NCBI RefSeq assembly: GCF_031759225.1
Contig: NZ_CP134494.1
Span: 3,842,501-3,906,500 of the forward strand
DNA length: 64,000 nucleotides
Source of the DNA: Mesobacillus jeotgali
GTDB taxonomy: Bacteria; Bacillota; Bacilli; Bacillales; Cytobacillaceae
Reading direction: 5' to 3'
This document shows, piece after piece, positions 41,942 to 52,016 of the stretch (position 1 is its first letter; each line of letters starts with the position of its first letter). The notes under the pieces were generated by a model. It ran no database searches. It had not been told where the DNA came from and saw only the letters and a list, made by a program, of their open reading frames with translations. Position numbers and translations under genes: made by a program.

Positions 41942-43195
41942 TTAGTCCCTCACTTCTTGAAGACTTGGCAGTCTCGTCTGCCGGCCAAACTCACCGAATC
42001 GGATATCGACACTGACGTTTATTTCAGCGTTAGGATAGGATTTCATCCAGTCAAAATCCCGGAATTCCTGAAGGGTCAAAAACTCCCTCCTGATCGGTAC
42101 TGACAAATGGAAAGTGTCACCTTTGAACTCTTCCTGAGTATATTTAATATATTGTGATAGATGTTCCTCCATTGTTTTAGTCATCGACTTCTTCAATTCG
42201 GCTATTTTATCTTTATTTTTTGCAAAGTTGACCATACTCGGATCACTGAGTATTTCAACATAGACCGGAACGTTGATATCTATGATTGCTTTACCGTGCC
42301 GCTGCTTGAATGTATGCCTGTTCTTTCTTTGCTTGGAGAATCTTGCAGAAATTCGATACCGTTCATCAAATGGATCCTTGAATGTTGTTTTAAAATCTTC
42401 CAGTTTCCATGTATTGTCCAGCAGTGATGATATCCGTGTTTCTTCTCCTGTGATTTTGCCAATCATCTTTCCTTCTTTAAAAACAGCAGATCCGATGAAC
42501 TGTGCATCATTCGTTTTTCCGCCAAACTGGACTTCCCCTGCCATGAAATCATCATCAGAAGTGATGTCTTTATCTCGTCCCCTTTCAGTAGTAGCGTAAA
42601 TTCCCAGGAATAGATCTGCGTCACTTTCTGCCACCTTGAAAAAATCATTCAAATCTGTGTTTGGAATCATTCCTGTCTCTTTTCCCCTGCCGATCATGAA
42701 TTCAAAAAATTTATGAGGCCTGGTCTCAAGCAATGGTTTATTGTTCAAGATGAATGTTTCGGCGCTTTCTTTTGTTATAAGCAAATCCGTGTTTCTTTTA
42801 ATTTCCCTGTCTTTTGCTGCAGAATAAATCACCCTGATAAAATCAGGTTTCCTTGCTAACTCCTCCGATACAATGATGACACTTAACAAGTCATAAGAAA
42901 TTTCCTTTGAGATGACTGTATTCGCTGTATTCCGCGAACTGATGAAATCATCGGCCACCAACGATATGACTTCCTCCGGTGATTCAGGTGTTCCGCCTCC
43001 CGATTGCTGCGAGCCTACCTCAGGATTGGCGATTAAATAAGTCACTGTAATTTTCCCTTCCTTTTCATGTGTATCGAGACCAATGCCAATCACATAGGCT
43101 TTTTGGTCCAGTTCTTTCTTATCCCAGCAGCCTGTCAGAGAAAGGATGATGATGACCATAATAGAGATTTTAATTAGATTCTTGTACTGTTCCAT
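41942..43195 (-). CDS. gerC: Spore germination receptor lipoprotein, Ger(x)C
   Basis: A 417-residue Ger(x)C lipoprotein (signal ending LTGC, Cys23) with the family opening CWDKKELDQKAYVIGIGLD and the C-terminal germination domain (about 210-400). It is anchored outside the spore inner membrane and works with the A and B subunits. It overlaps gerB by 26 nt. Which germinant the receptor detects cannot be read from sequence, so a family-level name is used. Confidence 0.92.
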   Translation of the reverse strand: MEQYKNLIKISIMVIIILSLTGCWDKKELDQKAYVIGIGLDTHEKEGKITVTYLIANPEVGSQQSGGGTPESPEEVISLVADDFISSRNTANTVISKEISYDLLSVIIVSEELARKPDFIRVIYSAAKDREIKRNTDLLITKESAETFILNNKPLLETRPHKFFEFMIGRGKETGMIPNTDLNDFFKVAESDADLFLGIYATTERGRDKDITSDDDFMAGEVQFGGKTNDAQFIGSAVFKEGKMIGKITGEETRISSLLDNTWKLEDFKTTFKDPFDERYRISARFSKQRKNRHTFKQRHGKAIIDINVPVYVEILSDPSMVNFAKNKDKIAELKKSMTKTMEEHLSQYIKYTQEEFKGDTFHLSVPIRREFLTLQEFRDFDWMKSYPNAEINVSVDIRFGEFGRQTRLPSLQEVRD

Positions 43196-44279
43196 TTTTA
43201 AAATCTCCCCGTATCTTCGCGATTAGCCACATTAGCGGCGGCAGGAATAAAAATGCCGGACTGAGCAGCATCAACAGGTTCTGTCTCATGTTAAAAAGGA
43301 CGATTGATGGGCTTTCTGGTGCAAAACCAATTAAAATGACCATGGTTGTTATTAATGGAATCAAATATTCAAATTCCTTTATTTTCAGGATTCCTCCCAG
43401 AAGCACCGCACTGATATATAAATAAAACGAAAACCTTATAAATGTAGCCACGAGCCAGAAAGGGAAAAATAAGGTTTCCACATTTTGCAGGAAGCCAATC
43501 TGGATATACCTGATTGTTTCATGGAAAGGGTAACTAAGCATCTCGGCAGTTGTGTAATCAAAAAGCATCACAAATGTGAACATCGCCAGGCTTATTTCCA
43601 CTGTGACCATGATCAGTCCAAAAATCGTGCCTTTTTTAAAATCCTTGAAAGATGTTACCAGCGGAGCAATCAACCCGATAAAAAATAAATCCGCAAAGAT
43701 TGATATATTTTTGGCAGAGGCCTTCAGAATCTCCATACTGCCTTCGCCCAAAATCGGAAAAATAAAACCAAAATGTCCAGCGTTCATACTGACTATCAGC
43801 GCTATTAATAATGTAATTTTTAAATACGGCAGCAATACCCAAGCCACGGTTCCAATCTGCTCAATTCCCCTTTTTGCCCCGTAGGCGCAGACAAGCATCA
43901 AAATGACATAAATGATACTGGGAGGGGACTTCGTAAAGTACATGGTTCCGATTATATCAACGTATATACCTGAATCAACGGTAATAAAAGCAACTCCTCC
44001 CACCAGGAGAAGAATTGAAATAATAGTTCCGAAAAATTTTCCAAATATGTGGATGATAACCTCATGCAAATTCTTTCCTTTATGAGCTGAAAAAACTTTG
44101 ATCAACAGGAAAACTGGAATAAAAGCCATTGCCCCCATTAGCAATACGACAATCCAACCAGCATTCCTTGCATTTTCAAAAATAATTGTTGGAGTATCGT
44201 CACTAAGCTTGGTGCCAACTGTCAAGGCAATGATCGCCACATATTCTTTTATCCCAATTTTCCCCTCTGTTTGTTTCAT
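43170..44279 (-). CDS. gerB: Spore germination receptor permease, GerB family
   Basis: A 369-residue membrane protein of the spore-germination permease (amino acid permease-like) family, with ten hydrophobic segments. It starts KIGIKEYVAIIALTVGTKLSDDTP and has the NAGHFGFIFPILGEGS loop. It is the ligand-binding subunit candidate of the receptor. Its ATG shares bases with the gerA stop, and it overlaps gerC at its end. Confidence 0.92.
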   Translation of the reverse strand: MKQTEGKIGIKEYVAIIALTVGTKLSDDTPTIIFENARNAGWIVVLLMGAMAFIPVFLLIKVFSAHKGKNLHEVIIHIFGKFFGTIISILLLVGGVAFITVDSGIYVDIIGTMYFTKSPPSIIYVILMLVCAYGAKRGIEQIGTVAWVLLPYLKITLLIALIVSMNAGHFGFIFPILGEGSMEILKASAKNISIFADLFFIGLIAPLVTSFKDFKKGTIFGLIMVTVEISLAMFTFVMLFDYTTAEMLSYPFHETIRYIQIGFLQNVETLFFPFWLVATFIRFSFYLYISAVLLGGILKIKEFEYLIPLITTMVILIGFAPESPSIVLFNMRQNLLMLLSPAFLFLPPLMWLIAKIRGDFKNGTVQESN

Positions 44280-45847
44280 TACTTTTGCCCCATCGCTTTT
44301 TTTTGTGAATCGGCGGTTTTCAAAAAACCTGGCCGGAATTTTTCATTTTTCACCAGCCGCCTGAAAATAGTATCCTTGGAAGATTGATAAGTTGGAGACA
44401 GCGGTGCTAAGTATGGAACACCGAAGGATTTGAGTGACACCAAATAAAAAATACCCGCAGCAAAGAATGCTGTCATCCCATATATGCCAAATAAAGCAGC
44501 ACTCAAGATAAAAGCAAAACGGATGAGCCTTACAGCGAAATTCAGGCTTAAATCCGCAACAGCAAAGGAGCTTAGGCCTCCTAATGCCACCACGATAATG
44601 ACAATCGGAGAGATGATATTCGCCTCAACGGCAGCCTGTCCAAGGATCAGCGCCCCAACGATGCCGATCGTCGGACCGATTGGACTGGGAACACGCAGTC
44701 CCGCTTCCCGGATCAACTCAAAAGCAGCTTCCATAATCAAAATTTCAATAACTGCAGGAAATGGCACTTTTTCACGGGAAGAGGCAATCGCGAGCAGCAA
44801 GTCTGGTGGAATCATTTCCGCATGGAACGTAGTTATCCCAACATAGATGGCTGAAGTGAAAAGCGTAATGAAAAGTGCAACCATTCTTAAGGCTCTTGTG
44901 AAATTGCCATAATGAATTCTCAAATAGTGATCTTCCGGACTATGGAAAAAAGACCAGAACGTTGCCGGCAGGACCATGCTGTCAGGTGAGTTGTCCATAA
45001 GTAAAGCAATATAACCATCTTCAAGGAAAGAGGCTGCCCGATCAGGGCGTTCTGTCGTCAACACGCTCGGGAACAGCGAGTAATTCCTCTCCTCGATGTA
45101 TTCCTCGAGCAGCGAAAGGTTTTGAACCGCATTAACCTCAAGACTGCCCAATCGTTCCTTGATATTGTCCACCAGCTTTTCATTGGCAAGGCCACGAATA
45201 TAAAGAATGTAAACATCATTGTGTGAGCGCTGCGATACTTCGATGACTTCGACAATCAGGTTTTCATTTCTGATTTTCTTCCTGAGCAGCGAGATATTTG
45301 CCACTACTTTTTCATTGAAAGCTTCTTTCGGACCTTTGATTAAAATTTCGCTTTCGGGTTTGTCAATGGCCCGGCTTTGGAATTCCGGACAGTCAAGGAT
45401 ATAGCCCTTTGCTTCACCATCCAATATCAGCAGGGCATTTCCTTTATTCACATCCTTGACAGCATCCTTGAAAATATCTATTTCATGGACCATCTGGATG
45501 GAAACTACATCCTTAACTTTTTTACTTGATGAGGTATTTTCCGTCAAAGGCTTTAGGATGTTTTCTTCAATACTCTTAACATCTGAGATTGTACTGATGA
45601 ATATAAGAGCGGCATTTTTACCAAAACCCTCAAGGTGCAATTCCCGCAATTTTACATCCTTGTTGTCAGGAATGCTATAAAGCTTCTTGATCACAGACAA
45701 ATTGTCTTCAAGACTTCGTGAAAACTTCTGTTCCTTCAGGGAATCCTGCTCCCCTGTCAGTTTTTCCGCTGGGGGAGCAGGTTGTTTTTGCTGTTTCTTG
45801 AGCAGCCTGAGCATTTCCTTTAACAAATTCCATCTACTCCCTGCCAT
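44279..45847 (-). CDS. gerA: Spore germination receptor subunit A, GerA family
   Basis: A 522-residue GerA subunit. A hydrophilic N-terminal region of about 290 residues (SLEDNLSVIKKLYSIPDNKDVKLREL...) is followed by the membrane part with the conserved ERPDRAASFLEDGYIALLMDNSP block and IMEAAFELIREAGLRVPSPIGPTIGIVGALILGQAAVEA. GerA forms a membrane channel opened by germinant. First gene of gerA-gerB-gerC-small subunit. I did not find a clear SigG promoter. Confidence 0.93.
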   Translation of the reverse strand: MAGSRWNLLKEMLRLLKKQQKQPAPPAEKLTGEQDSLKEQKFSRSLEDNLSVIKKLYSIPDNKDVKLRELHLEGFGKNAALIFISTISDVKSIEENILKPLTENTSSSKKVKDVVSIQMVHEIDIFKDAVKDVNKGNALLILDGEAKGYILDCPEFQSRAIDKPESEILIKGPKEAFNEKVVANISLLRKKIRNENLIVEVIEVSQRSHNDVYILYIRGLANEKLVDNIKERLGSLEVNAVQNLSLLEEYIEERNYSLFPSVLTTERPDRAASFLEDGYIALLMDNSPDSMVLPATFWSFFHSPEDHYLRIHYGNFTRALRMVALFITLFTSAIYVGITTFHAEMIPPDLLLAIASSREKVPFPAVIEILIMEAAFELIREAGLRVPSPIGPTIGIVGALILGQAAVEANIISPIVIIVVALGGLSSFAVADLSLNFAVRLIRFAFILSAALFGIYGMTAFFAAGIFYLVSLKSFGVPYLAPLSPTYQSSKDTIFRRLVKNEKFRPGFLKTADSQKKAMGQK

Positions 45848-45913
45848 TCGGATTGATTATTTCCTTTTCTTAACTTTTACTAAACTGCTATGATTTATGA
45901 GTTCTGGCCAAAT

Positions 45914-45937
45914 AAAAAACTCAGGAAAAATCCTGAG
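45914..45937 (-). terminator. Terminator of the dedA gene
   Basis: Minus-strand stem CTCAGGA / TCCTGAG with a TTTT loop, followed by T6. Confidence 0.85.
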
Positions 45938-45941
45938 CTCG

Positions 45942-46532
45942 TTAAAGGTTCTTTCGTTTTCGGGCTGCCAGTATGTATACTGCACCTCCCCCTAACGCGA
46001 TAATGCTGACAGGGATGATGAACGGCTTTGCAATGTCCTTGATTTCTGACCAATTTTCACCGAGGACGATGCCTAGATAAAGAAAGAATACTGTCCATGG
46101 AATCATTGCCGCAATGGTATAGAACGTGAACTTTATGGATGACATGCCCGCAATTCCCGCAGGTATTGAAATCGCATGCCTGACCACCGGTATGAACCTT
46201 GCTGAAAAAATGACCCCTGAACCATATTGGTTGAACCATTTTTCGGATACTTCCAGATGGTGCTTGTTGATCAATAAATACTTCCCGTATTTCTCCAGCA
46301 TCGGCCGGCCGCCAAAATAGCCCAACCAATAGAGGAATAGCTGTGCAATTGTCCCGCCAATCGTCCCAGCAACGACCGCACCGGTAAAACCGATCGTCCC
46401 CTCTGAAATCATATACCCGCCATAACCAAGGACGATTTCACTTGGGATGACCTCAAGCATCAACCCGATTGCAATCCCAATATAGCCAAGGCTCGACAGC
46501 CAGTCCAACACAGCCAAAATAAATTCCTGCAT
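45942..46532 (-). CDS. DedA family membrane protein
   Basis: A DedA protein of about 196 residues (MQEFILAVLDWLSSLGYIGI...). It has the DedA motifs EVIPSEIVLGYGGYMIS and the central GGTIAQLFLYWLGYFGGRPMLEKYGKYLLI, then FSARFIPVVRHAISIPAGIAGMS. DedA proteins flip phospholipids such as undecaprenyl phosphate or phosphatidylethanolamine. Start at 46532 is favoured by ggagtg 6-9 bp upstream; starts 2 and 8 codons earlier are possible. Its upstream region is interrupted by group II intron copy 2 at 46605. Confidence 0.88.
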   Translation of the reverse strand: MQEFILAVLDWLSSLGYIGIAIGLMLEVIPSEIVLGYGGYMISEGTIGFTGAVVAGTIGGTIAQLFLYWLGYFGGRPMLEKYGKYLLINKHHLEVSEKWFNQYGSGVIFSARFIPVVRHAISIPAGIAGMSSIKFTFYTIAAMIPWTVFFLYLGIVLGENWSEIKDIAKPFIIPVSIIALGGGAVYILAARKRKNL

Positions 46533-46604
46533 GTGCATCACTCCAATCCCTTTCACTCTTTAAAAATATATTTATGAATGTCCAAGTTTATCTCACTTTG
46601 GGCA

Positions 46605-48489
46605 ATCGAGTAGGAGGGGGTGACTAACCCCCGACCTCTCACACCACCGTACGTACCGTTCGGTATACGGCGGTTCAATTAAGTGTGACGTAGAAATTCA
46701 TATCTTTGATATAGACTTTTGAGCCCTCGATGACTCCAATAAGAGTTATCGAGGGTTTTGTGTAAGATTGGACTTGAGGCAATTCTCCAAAATTTCTTTC
46801 TGGAATTTCCCCATTCGTATGCCTTTTGGTCTGGAACGCCAAGACTTTTGAGTTTTCTTACTCTTGTCTTCGGGTTCTTCCATTGTTTCCATTCAATCAT
46901 ACGGAGTCTTCTTCTAATCCACTCATCAAATTCTTTGAATTTACTTGGTGTATCAGCTAATGCAAAATATCCACACCATCCCGTTAGAAATTGATTCAAT
47001 TTCTCAATTCTAACTTCCATGGGGATTGGTTTAGAACGGGATGTTAACTTTCGTATTTTAGCTTTTAGCCTTTTAACACTTTCGTTGGCTATTCGAACCT
47101 TCGGTTTCTTATTAACCGTAAAGCTAAAGCCAAGGAATTTTCGTTTCCACGGGCGGTCAACCGCTGATTTCCCTCTGTTTACTTTGAGCTTTAATTTCTG
47201 CTCAATGAAGCATGTAATGGAGTTCATTACTCGTTCTCCAGCTTTCTTCGATTTCATGTAAATATTACAATCATCGGCGTATCGGACAAACTTGTGACCT
47301 CTCCTTTCTAGTTCTTTATCAAGCTTATCCAAAAGTATATTCGAAAGAAGAGGGCTCAGGGGACCTCCTTGTGGTGTTCCTTCTTCTGCATCGTAGACTA
47401 CACCATTTATCATGATTCCTGCTTGGAGATATTTTCGAATTAGCTTCAAGACCAATCGGTCTTGGATTCTGCTTGCCAATATCCCCATCAGCTTGTCATG
47501 ATTCACTTTGTCAAAGAACTTCTCCAAGTCCATGTCAATCACCCATCTGTAACCTTCACTTATATATCCCCTTGCTTTACGTACAGCGTCATGGCCTCTT
47601 CGGCTTGGCCTAAACCCATAACTATGTTCCGAGAAGGTTGGGTCAAAAAGCGGAGTTAAAACTTGGGCGATTGCCTGTTGGATGAAACGATCTATCACGG
47701 TAGGTATTCCAAGTAACCTTACTCCACCGTTCGGTTTCGGGATTTCGACTCGACGTACTGGGTTAGGTTGATAGGTACCTTTCCTTAAAGAATCACAAAG
47801 GGTGTCCCAGTTCTCATAGAGATGTCTTCGTAGGGATTTTACGGACATTCCATCTATGCCGTGACTCCCTTTGTTCTTCTCCACACGTTTAAGTGCTTCT
47901 ATTAAGTTTTCCCGTGATAGAATCAGATTCATTAACATGTGATATTTCCTTTCGACGTGAACGTAGAAATCTAATTATGTTATTCCTGCTCCACCCTCAT
48001 GAAGTCCCCTGTGGATTCACCACTTCCTCCTTCAAGTAAGTCCTTTCGGATTGTCTGCTTCTACACAGGAATTGTATGCCTAGTTCTCGTTCTTCCTAAT
48101 TGTTCAGTCCTTCCCTTACCGTCTCGAGCCGGTAAAGTACTATGACCTCTGCTGACTTCTGATTGTTCAGCTATCTATTGCTAGATAGGTTACCAAGTGT
48201 ACTTGGCTTTCCAATCAGACCTCCCCGGGTAAGAGTACAGTCTTTCCCTCCATCTATCTGCTTCATTTACTCTGTACCACCTTCGGCAGTAAGGACTTTG
48301 TTTTGTTCTGCAAACTCATCCAATGGTACCTAGCCTTATATGAAGTTCGTGTTCCTCAGACCGGAGGTTTGCCGCTCGCTTCCTTCAGATTCCGCGTCAC
48401 CGCGGACACCCTTGCGTTAAGCTAACCACTACTACTGCCTTCATGGCTCGGGACTTACACCCTATAGACTGCACCCATGCCGGGCGCAC
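46605..48489 (-). mobile_element. Group II intron, copy 2 (group IIC-like)
   Basis: 1,885 bp, same ends (GTGCG ... CTCGAT) and same sequence as the copy at 9525-11409. It lies directly behind the terminator hairpin of the gene at 48535. The 5' exon ends CTTTTTCT, matching the copy 1 site (CTTTTTTCT), and the 3' exon starts with T in both. Lack of differences points to a recent retrotransposition. Confidence 0.93.
46679..47938 (-). CDS. ltrA: Group II intron reverse transcriptase/maturase, copy 2
   Basis: 419 residues, identical to the protein at 9599-10858, with the YADD catalytic motif, intact maturase region and no endonuclease domain. Both copies are therefore likely functional. Confidence 0.95.
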   Translation of the reverse strand: MLMNLILSRENLIEALKRVEKNKGSHGIDGMSVKSLRRHLYENWDTLCDSLRKGTYQPNPVRRVEIPKPNGGVRLLGIPTVIDRFIQQAIAQVLTPLFDPTFSEHSYGFRPSRRGHDAVRKARGYISEGYRWVIDMDLEKFFDKVNHDKLMGILASRIQDRLVLKLIRKYLQAGIMINGVVYDAEEGTPQGGPLSPLLSNILLDKLDKELERRGHKFVRYADDCNIYMKSKKAGERVMNSITCFIEQKLKLKVNRGKSAVDRPWKRKFLGFSFTVNKKPKVRIANESVKRLKAKIRKLTSRSKPIPMEVRIEKLNQFLTGWCGYFALADTPSKFKEFDEWIRRRLRMIEWKQWKNPKTRVRKLKSLGVPDQKAYEWGNSRKKFWRIASSPILHKTLDNSYWSHRGLKSLYQRYEFLRHT

Positions 48490-48491
48490 AG

Positions 48492-48521
48492 AAAAAGAAC
48501 CTGCCGGTTAGACAGGTTCTT
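48492..48521 (-). terminator. Terminator used as intron target, copy 2
   Basis: Minus-strand stem AAGAACCTG / CAGGTTCTT with T5CT. The intron begins at the next bases. Confidence 0.85.
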
Positions 48522-48534
48522 TTAAAAGGAAACG

Positions 48535-48738
48535 TCAGCTGCGCCAGCCGCCTCTGAATAAGACCCTCAGTCCAATAAATATAATGACAAAAGCGAAGAG
48601 TACGATGACAATAACGCCGATAATCCCAAAGAGACCTCCGGGAAGGGTCAGCAGCATCGGTCCGAATTTCATCAATACCCAGCCTGCAAGCATGCAAGCA
48701 ACGAAAAGAAGCACATTGGATCCCCAATTGAATGACAT
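48535..48738 (-). CDS. Small hydrophobic protein, two helices
   Basis: A 67-residue protein (MSFNWGSNVLLFVACMLAGW...) with two hydrophobic stretches (about 7-22 and 36-60) and an Arg-rich end (RVLFRGGWRS). It has a site aggagggatt before the ATG and its own terminator. No family recognised. Confidence 0.75.
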   Translation of the reverse strand: MSFNWGSNVLLFVACMLAGWVLMKFGPMLLTLPGGLFGIIGVIVIVLFAFVIIFIGLRVLFRGGWRS

Positions 48739-48951
48739 ATAATAATCCCTCCTTTACTTCCTAAGATATGTATATACTGCAATTTGGGTACGGGCTAGTG
48801 ACTATTCTTGAATTTTCTTGTGTAAAAAAGAATCTGCTCGACGAAAATAGAATTACATAAATCTGGTTAATTCCGTTTTTGAAGGCAAAAACGAGGGAAA
48901 AGTAAATATTGTTTTCATACATAATACGAGAAATAAGAGGGGGAGTAAGAT

Positions 48952-49947
48952 ATGACTAATCACTTATATATGCGCTTCATAAAGCTGCCAATATTAGCAA
49001 GGATCCTTATGATTGCCGCTTTAATGATCACTCTGTTTGGTGTAGTCATTCATTATGTAGAACCAAGAAGCTTTCCGACTATCTTTGATGGTGTTTGGTG
49101 GGCGATCATTACTGCATCAACAGTGGGATTCGGAGATTTCTACCCCGTAACTACATGGGGACGAATCACAGCAATCCTGCTTCTTATGGTTGGCACAGGA
49201 TTTTTATCATCGTATTTCATCCATCTATCAGCTGCGACGGTGACCAAACAAAATGCATATGCTGAGGGAAAGGTAGGCTATCGCGGAAATCGCCATATTA
49301 TCATCATCGGATGGAACGAAAGGTCTCGTTCAGTCATCCACTCGCTGATAGAGGCGGATGACTCCATCATACTGGTAGACGATACACTGGGGTCAAACCC
49401 CATTAAAGACGATAATGTCCATTTCATCAGAGGCCGCGCGAACAAGGATGAAACTTTATTGAATGCAGGCATCACTACAGCCAGAAAAGTCATTATAACT
49501 TCAGACCAGAACCTGGACGAGCTGCAGGCCGATATGAATACGATCCTCACGCTTCTAGCCATAAAAGGATTGAACCCGGAAATCCGCTGTATTGCTGAAA
49601 TACAAACGAGCGAACAAATCAATAATGCGAGAAGAGCGGGAGCTGATGAGCTGATTCCCGCGAATTCCCTAACCAGTGCAGTACTTTTGAACAGCATCGC
49701 CTCCGCCGAGGTTGTGAACCCTTTATTGGATTTGCTGGGGGAATTGAATGGGAAACGACTGACGTATATAGAGGCTGAAGCTTCTCTGATTGACAAGAAT
49801 TTTCAGGATGCTAGCCACTTTTTGCTGAAAGAACGGAATATTATATTAATTGGACGTAAAAGAGGGGATGACGTGATCGTCAACCCCAAAAACAATATCA
49901 AAATTAAATACGATGATCAGTTACTCGCCATTTTAAATGACGATTAA
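48952..49947 (+). CDS. yugO: K+ channel with RCK domain (YugO-like)
   Basis: A 331-residue two-TM potassium channel. Helix 1 (about 16-36), pore loop with the selectivity filter TVGFGD (57-62) and helix 2 (about 70-90) are followed by a TrkA-N/RCK domain (about 112-250) with IIIIGWNERS and a C-terminal extension. B. subtilis YugO is the channel for electrical signalling in biofilms. Location before yugN and pgi agrees with that gene order. It ends 4 bp inside the convergent yugN end. Confidence 0.9.
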   Translation: MTNHLYMRFIKLPILARILMIAALMITLFGVVIHYVEPRSFPTIFDGVWWAIITASTVGFGDFYPVTTWGRITAILLLMVGTGFLSSYFIHLSAATVTKQNAYAEGKVGYRGNRHIIIIGWNERSRSVIHSLIEADDSIILVDDTLGSNPIKDDNVHFIRGRANKDETLLNAGITTARKVIITSDQNLDELQADMNTILTLLAIKGLNPEIRCIAEIQTSEQINNARRAGADELIPANSLTSAVLLNSIASAEVVNPLLDLLGELNGKRLTYIEAEASLIDKNFQDASHFLLKERNIILIGRKRGDDVIVNPKNNIKIKYDDQLLAILNDD

Positions 49948-50348
49948 TGCAACAAAGCAGATTCTACTTCGCGGACAAGCGAACGACCTACTTCGATGTA
50001 CTTTTCCGGAAAGCTCGCATCCTTATCGACCGGTTCCTGGAACTGGTTGAAGGATGCGCTGGCATTCCCAATCTCCGCATGGTCATCGATCCCTCGCTGA
50101 TATTTGTGCGATAACAGGAAAGGCCGTTCAAATTGGACAGTGCAGCCTTTCGAATCAAGCTGCCCATCAATTGCCTTGAATGGAAGCCTCAAAAATTGGT
50201 ACCCAACTTCGTCATCTATCTTATAATCGAACGCGCCATGGTCATAATCCCAATTTCCTCCGATCGAATACCCCAACGGTTTCAGCATCTGCTCCAGTTT
50301 AAAAAGATCAAAATGTTTGCCCTCAAGCTCAGATTGTATCTCAATCAA
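49944..50348 (-). CDS. yugN: YugN-like family protein
   Basis: About 134 residues, opening IEIQSELEGKHFDLFKLEQMLKPLGYSIGGNWDYDHGAFDYKIDDE, the YugN-like pattern. Function unknown. I place the start at the TTG at 50348, behind ggaaaggcgg; another TTG 15 codons upstream (50393) has no ribosome site and adds a basic stretch. Convergent with yugO and followed in the minus direction by no further gene of its unit. Confidence 0.8.
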   Translation of the reverse strand: MIEIQSELEGKHFDLFKLEQMLKPLGYSIGGNWDYDHGAFDYKIDDEVGYQFLRLPFKAIDGQLDSKGCTVQFERPFLLSHKYQRGIDDHAEIGNASASFNQFQEPVDKDASFPEKYIEVGRSLVREVESALLH

Positions 50349-50479
50349 TGGTCGTTTCCGCCTTTCCAAGTGTTTTTGCTTAGTTTTAACCAAAAGCGGC
50401 CATTTAATGAGCGATGAACGATTCGATTAGCTTGGAAACCATCTTTAAGCGGGTAGTAGCTGCTGGATTTTTACCTTTA

Positions 50480-50590
50480 TTGGCGAAAATAAAATTTTAT
50501 TGGCGATTTCCATCATTTTATTGGCGATTTAATATTTATATTGGCGATTTTCACAAGTTTATTGGCGAAAATTCAATTTTATTGGCGACT
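50480..50590. repeat. 20.5-bp intergenic tandem repeat, 6 units
   Basis: TTTATTGGCGA recurs with TGGCG at 50481, 50501, 50522, 50542, 50563 and 50583, spacings 20, 21, 20, 21 and 20 bp. Bases between are AT-rich and variable. The array lies between yugN and the pgi terminator, with no coding content. Confidence 0.9.
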
Positions 50591-50630
50591 TGGAAATTCC
50601 GTGCGATTTTTTCCAGTTTTCGAACCGTAA

Positions 50631-50661
50631 AAAAGGAGCACCCAACAGGGTACTCCTTTTT
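50631..50661 (-). terminator. Terminator of pgi
   Basis: Minus-strand stem aaaaggagtacc / gtgctcctttttt (one bulge) after the pgi stop codon. Confidence 0.8.
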
Positions 50662-50666
50662 CAGTT

Positions 50667-52016
50667 CTATTTAAGTCGCTTTTCCAATTCTGCTTTCTTT
50701 TCTTCGAAGCCTGGTTTTCCAAGCAATGCGAACATATTCACTTTGTATGCTTCAACGCCTGGCTGGTCGAAAGGATTCACGCCAAGCAGGTAGCCGCTCA
50801 TTGCACATGCTTTTTCGAAGAAGTATACAAGGTATCCGAATGTATACTCGTCTAGCTGTGGAATCGTCAGAACCAGGTTTGGTACGCCTCCGTCTGTATG
50901 GGCAAGCATCGTTCCTTCGAACGCTTTGTTGTTGACGAAATCAACTGTCTTGCCAGCAAGGTAGTTCAAGCCGTCAAGATCGCTTCCAGCTTCTTCAATC
51001 GTCATTTCGTGGCGAGGCTTTTCCACCTTGATGATGGTCTCGAACAGGTCACGACGGCCTTCCTGGACATATTGTCCAAGGGAGTGAAGATCTGTTGAGA
51101 AGTTAGCGGAAGAAGGATAAATTCCCTTCTGGTCCTTCCCTTCACTTTCGCCGAACAGCTGCTTCCACCATTCAGAGAAGTACTGAAGTGATGGTTCATA
51201 GTTGATCAGCATTTCAATTGTCTTGCCTTTATTGTAAAGAGCGTTGCGGACTGCAGCGTATTGGTAGGCAGGGTTTTCTTCAAGCTCTGATTTGCCGAAG
51301 TCTTCCCTCGCCTGTGCTGCTCCTTTCATCATCGCTTCGATATCTGAACCGCTGACAGCGATCGGAAGTAAGCCTACTGCTGTCAAAACAGAATAGCGTC
51401 CGCCGACATCATCCGGAATCACAAATGATTCATAGCCTTCTTCGTCAGCAAGAGTTTTCAATGCACCGCGTGCTTTATCCGTTGTCGCATAAATGCGTTT
51501 GCGTGCTTCTTCGACTCCATACTTTTCTTCAAGCAATTTGCGGAAGATACGGAATGCAATCGCAGGCTCCGTCGTTGTTCCTGATTTTGAAATGACATTG
51601 ATGGAGAAATCCTTGCCTTCCAAAAGATCCATCACATCTGTCATATAAGTTGAGCTGATGTTATTGCCGATAAAAATAATTTGCGGTGTCTGGCGCTTTT
51701 CTTTCGGAAGAGCGTTATAGAAGCTGTGCTGTAAAAATTCAAGCGCAGCACGTGCACCAAGATAAGAGCCACCAATCCCAACCACAAGCAGGACATCAGA
51801 ATCACTCTTAATCTTTTCCGCTGACTTCTGGATGCGTGCGAATTCTTCTTTATCATAGTCGACAGGCAGATCAATCCAGCCTAAAAAGTCGCTGCCTGCA
51901 CCAGTCTTTTCATGTAATGAATGATGGGCTACTTTTACAAAATCCCTTAAGTATGTAACTTCGTGTTCACCAAAAAAGCTAAGCGCCTTTGAGTAATCAA
52001 AACGAACATGTGTCAT
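50667..52016 (-). CDS. pgi: Glucose-6-phosphate isomerase
   Basis: A 449-residue Pgi that interconverts glucose-6-phosphate and fructose-6-phosphate in glycolysis. Seen are the signatures [17 protein letters not shown] (sugar-phosphate SIS fold), [16 protein letters not shown], the [16 protein letters not shown] block and the [18 protein letters not shown] catalytic Glu segment. Length matches the short Bacillus type. It follows the B. subtilis yug order. Confidence 0.97.
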   Translation of the reverse strand: MTHVRFDYSKALSFFGEHEVTYLRDFVKVAHHSLHEKTGAGSDFLGWIDLPVDYDKEEFARIQKSAEKIKSDSDVLLVVGIGGSYLGARAALEFLQHSFYNALPKEKRQTPQIIFIGNNISSTYMTDVMDLLEGKDFSINVISKSGTTTEPAIAFRIFRKLLEEKYGVEEARKRIYATTDKARGALKTLADEEGYESFVIPDDVGGRYSVLTAVGLLPIAVSGSDIEAMMKGAAQAREDFGKSELEENPAYQYAAVRNALYNKGKTIEMLINYEPSLQYFSEWWKQLFGESEGKDQKGIYPSSANFSTDLHSLGQYVQEGRRDLFETIIKVEKPRHEMTIEEAGSDLDGLNYLAGKTVDFVNNKAFEGTMLAHTDGGVPNLVLTIPQLDEYTFGYLVYFFEKACAMSGYLLGVNPFDQPGVEAYKVNMFALLGKPGFEEKKAELEKRLK

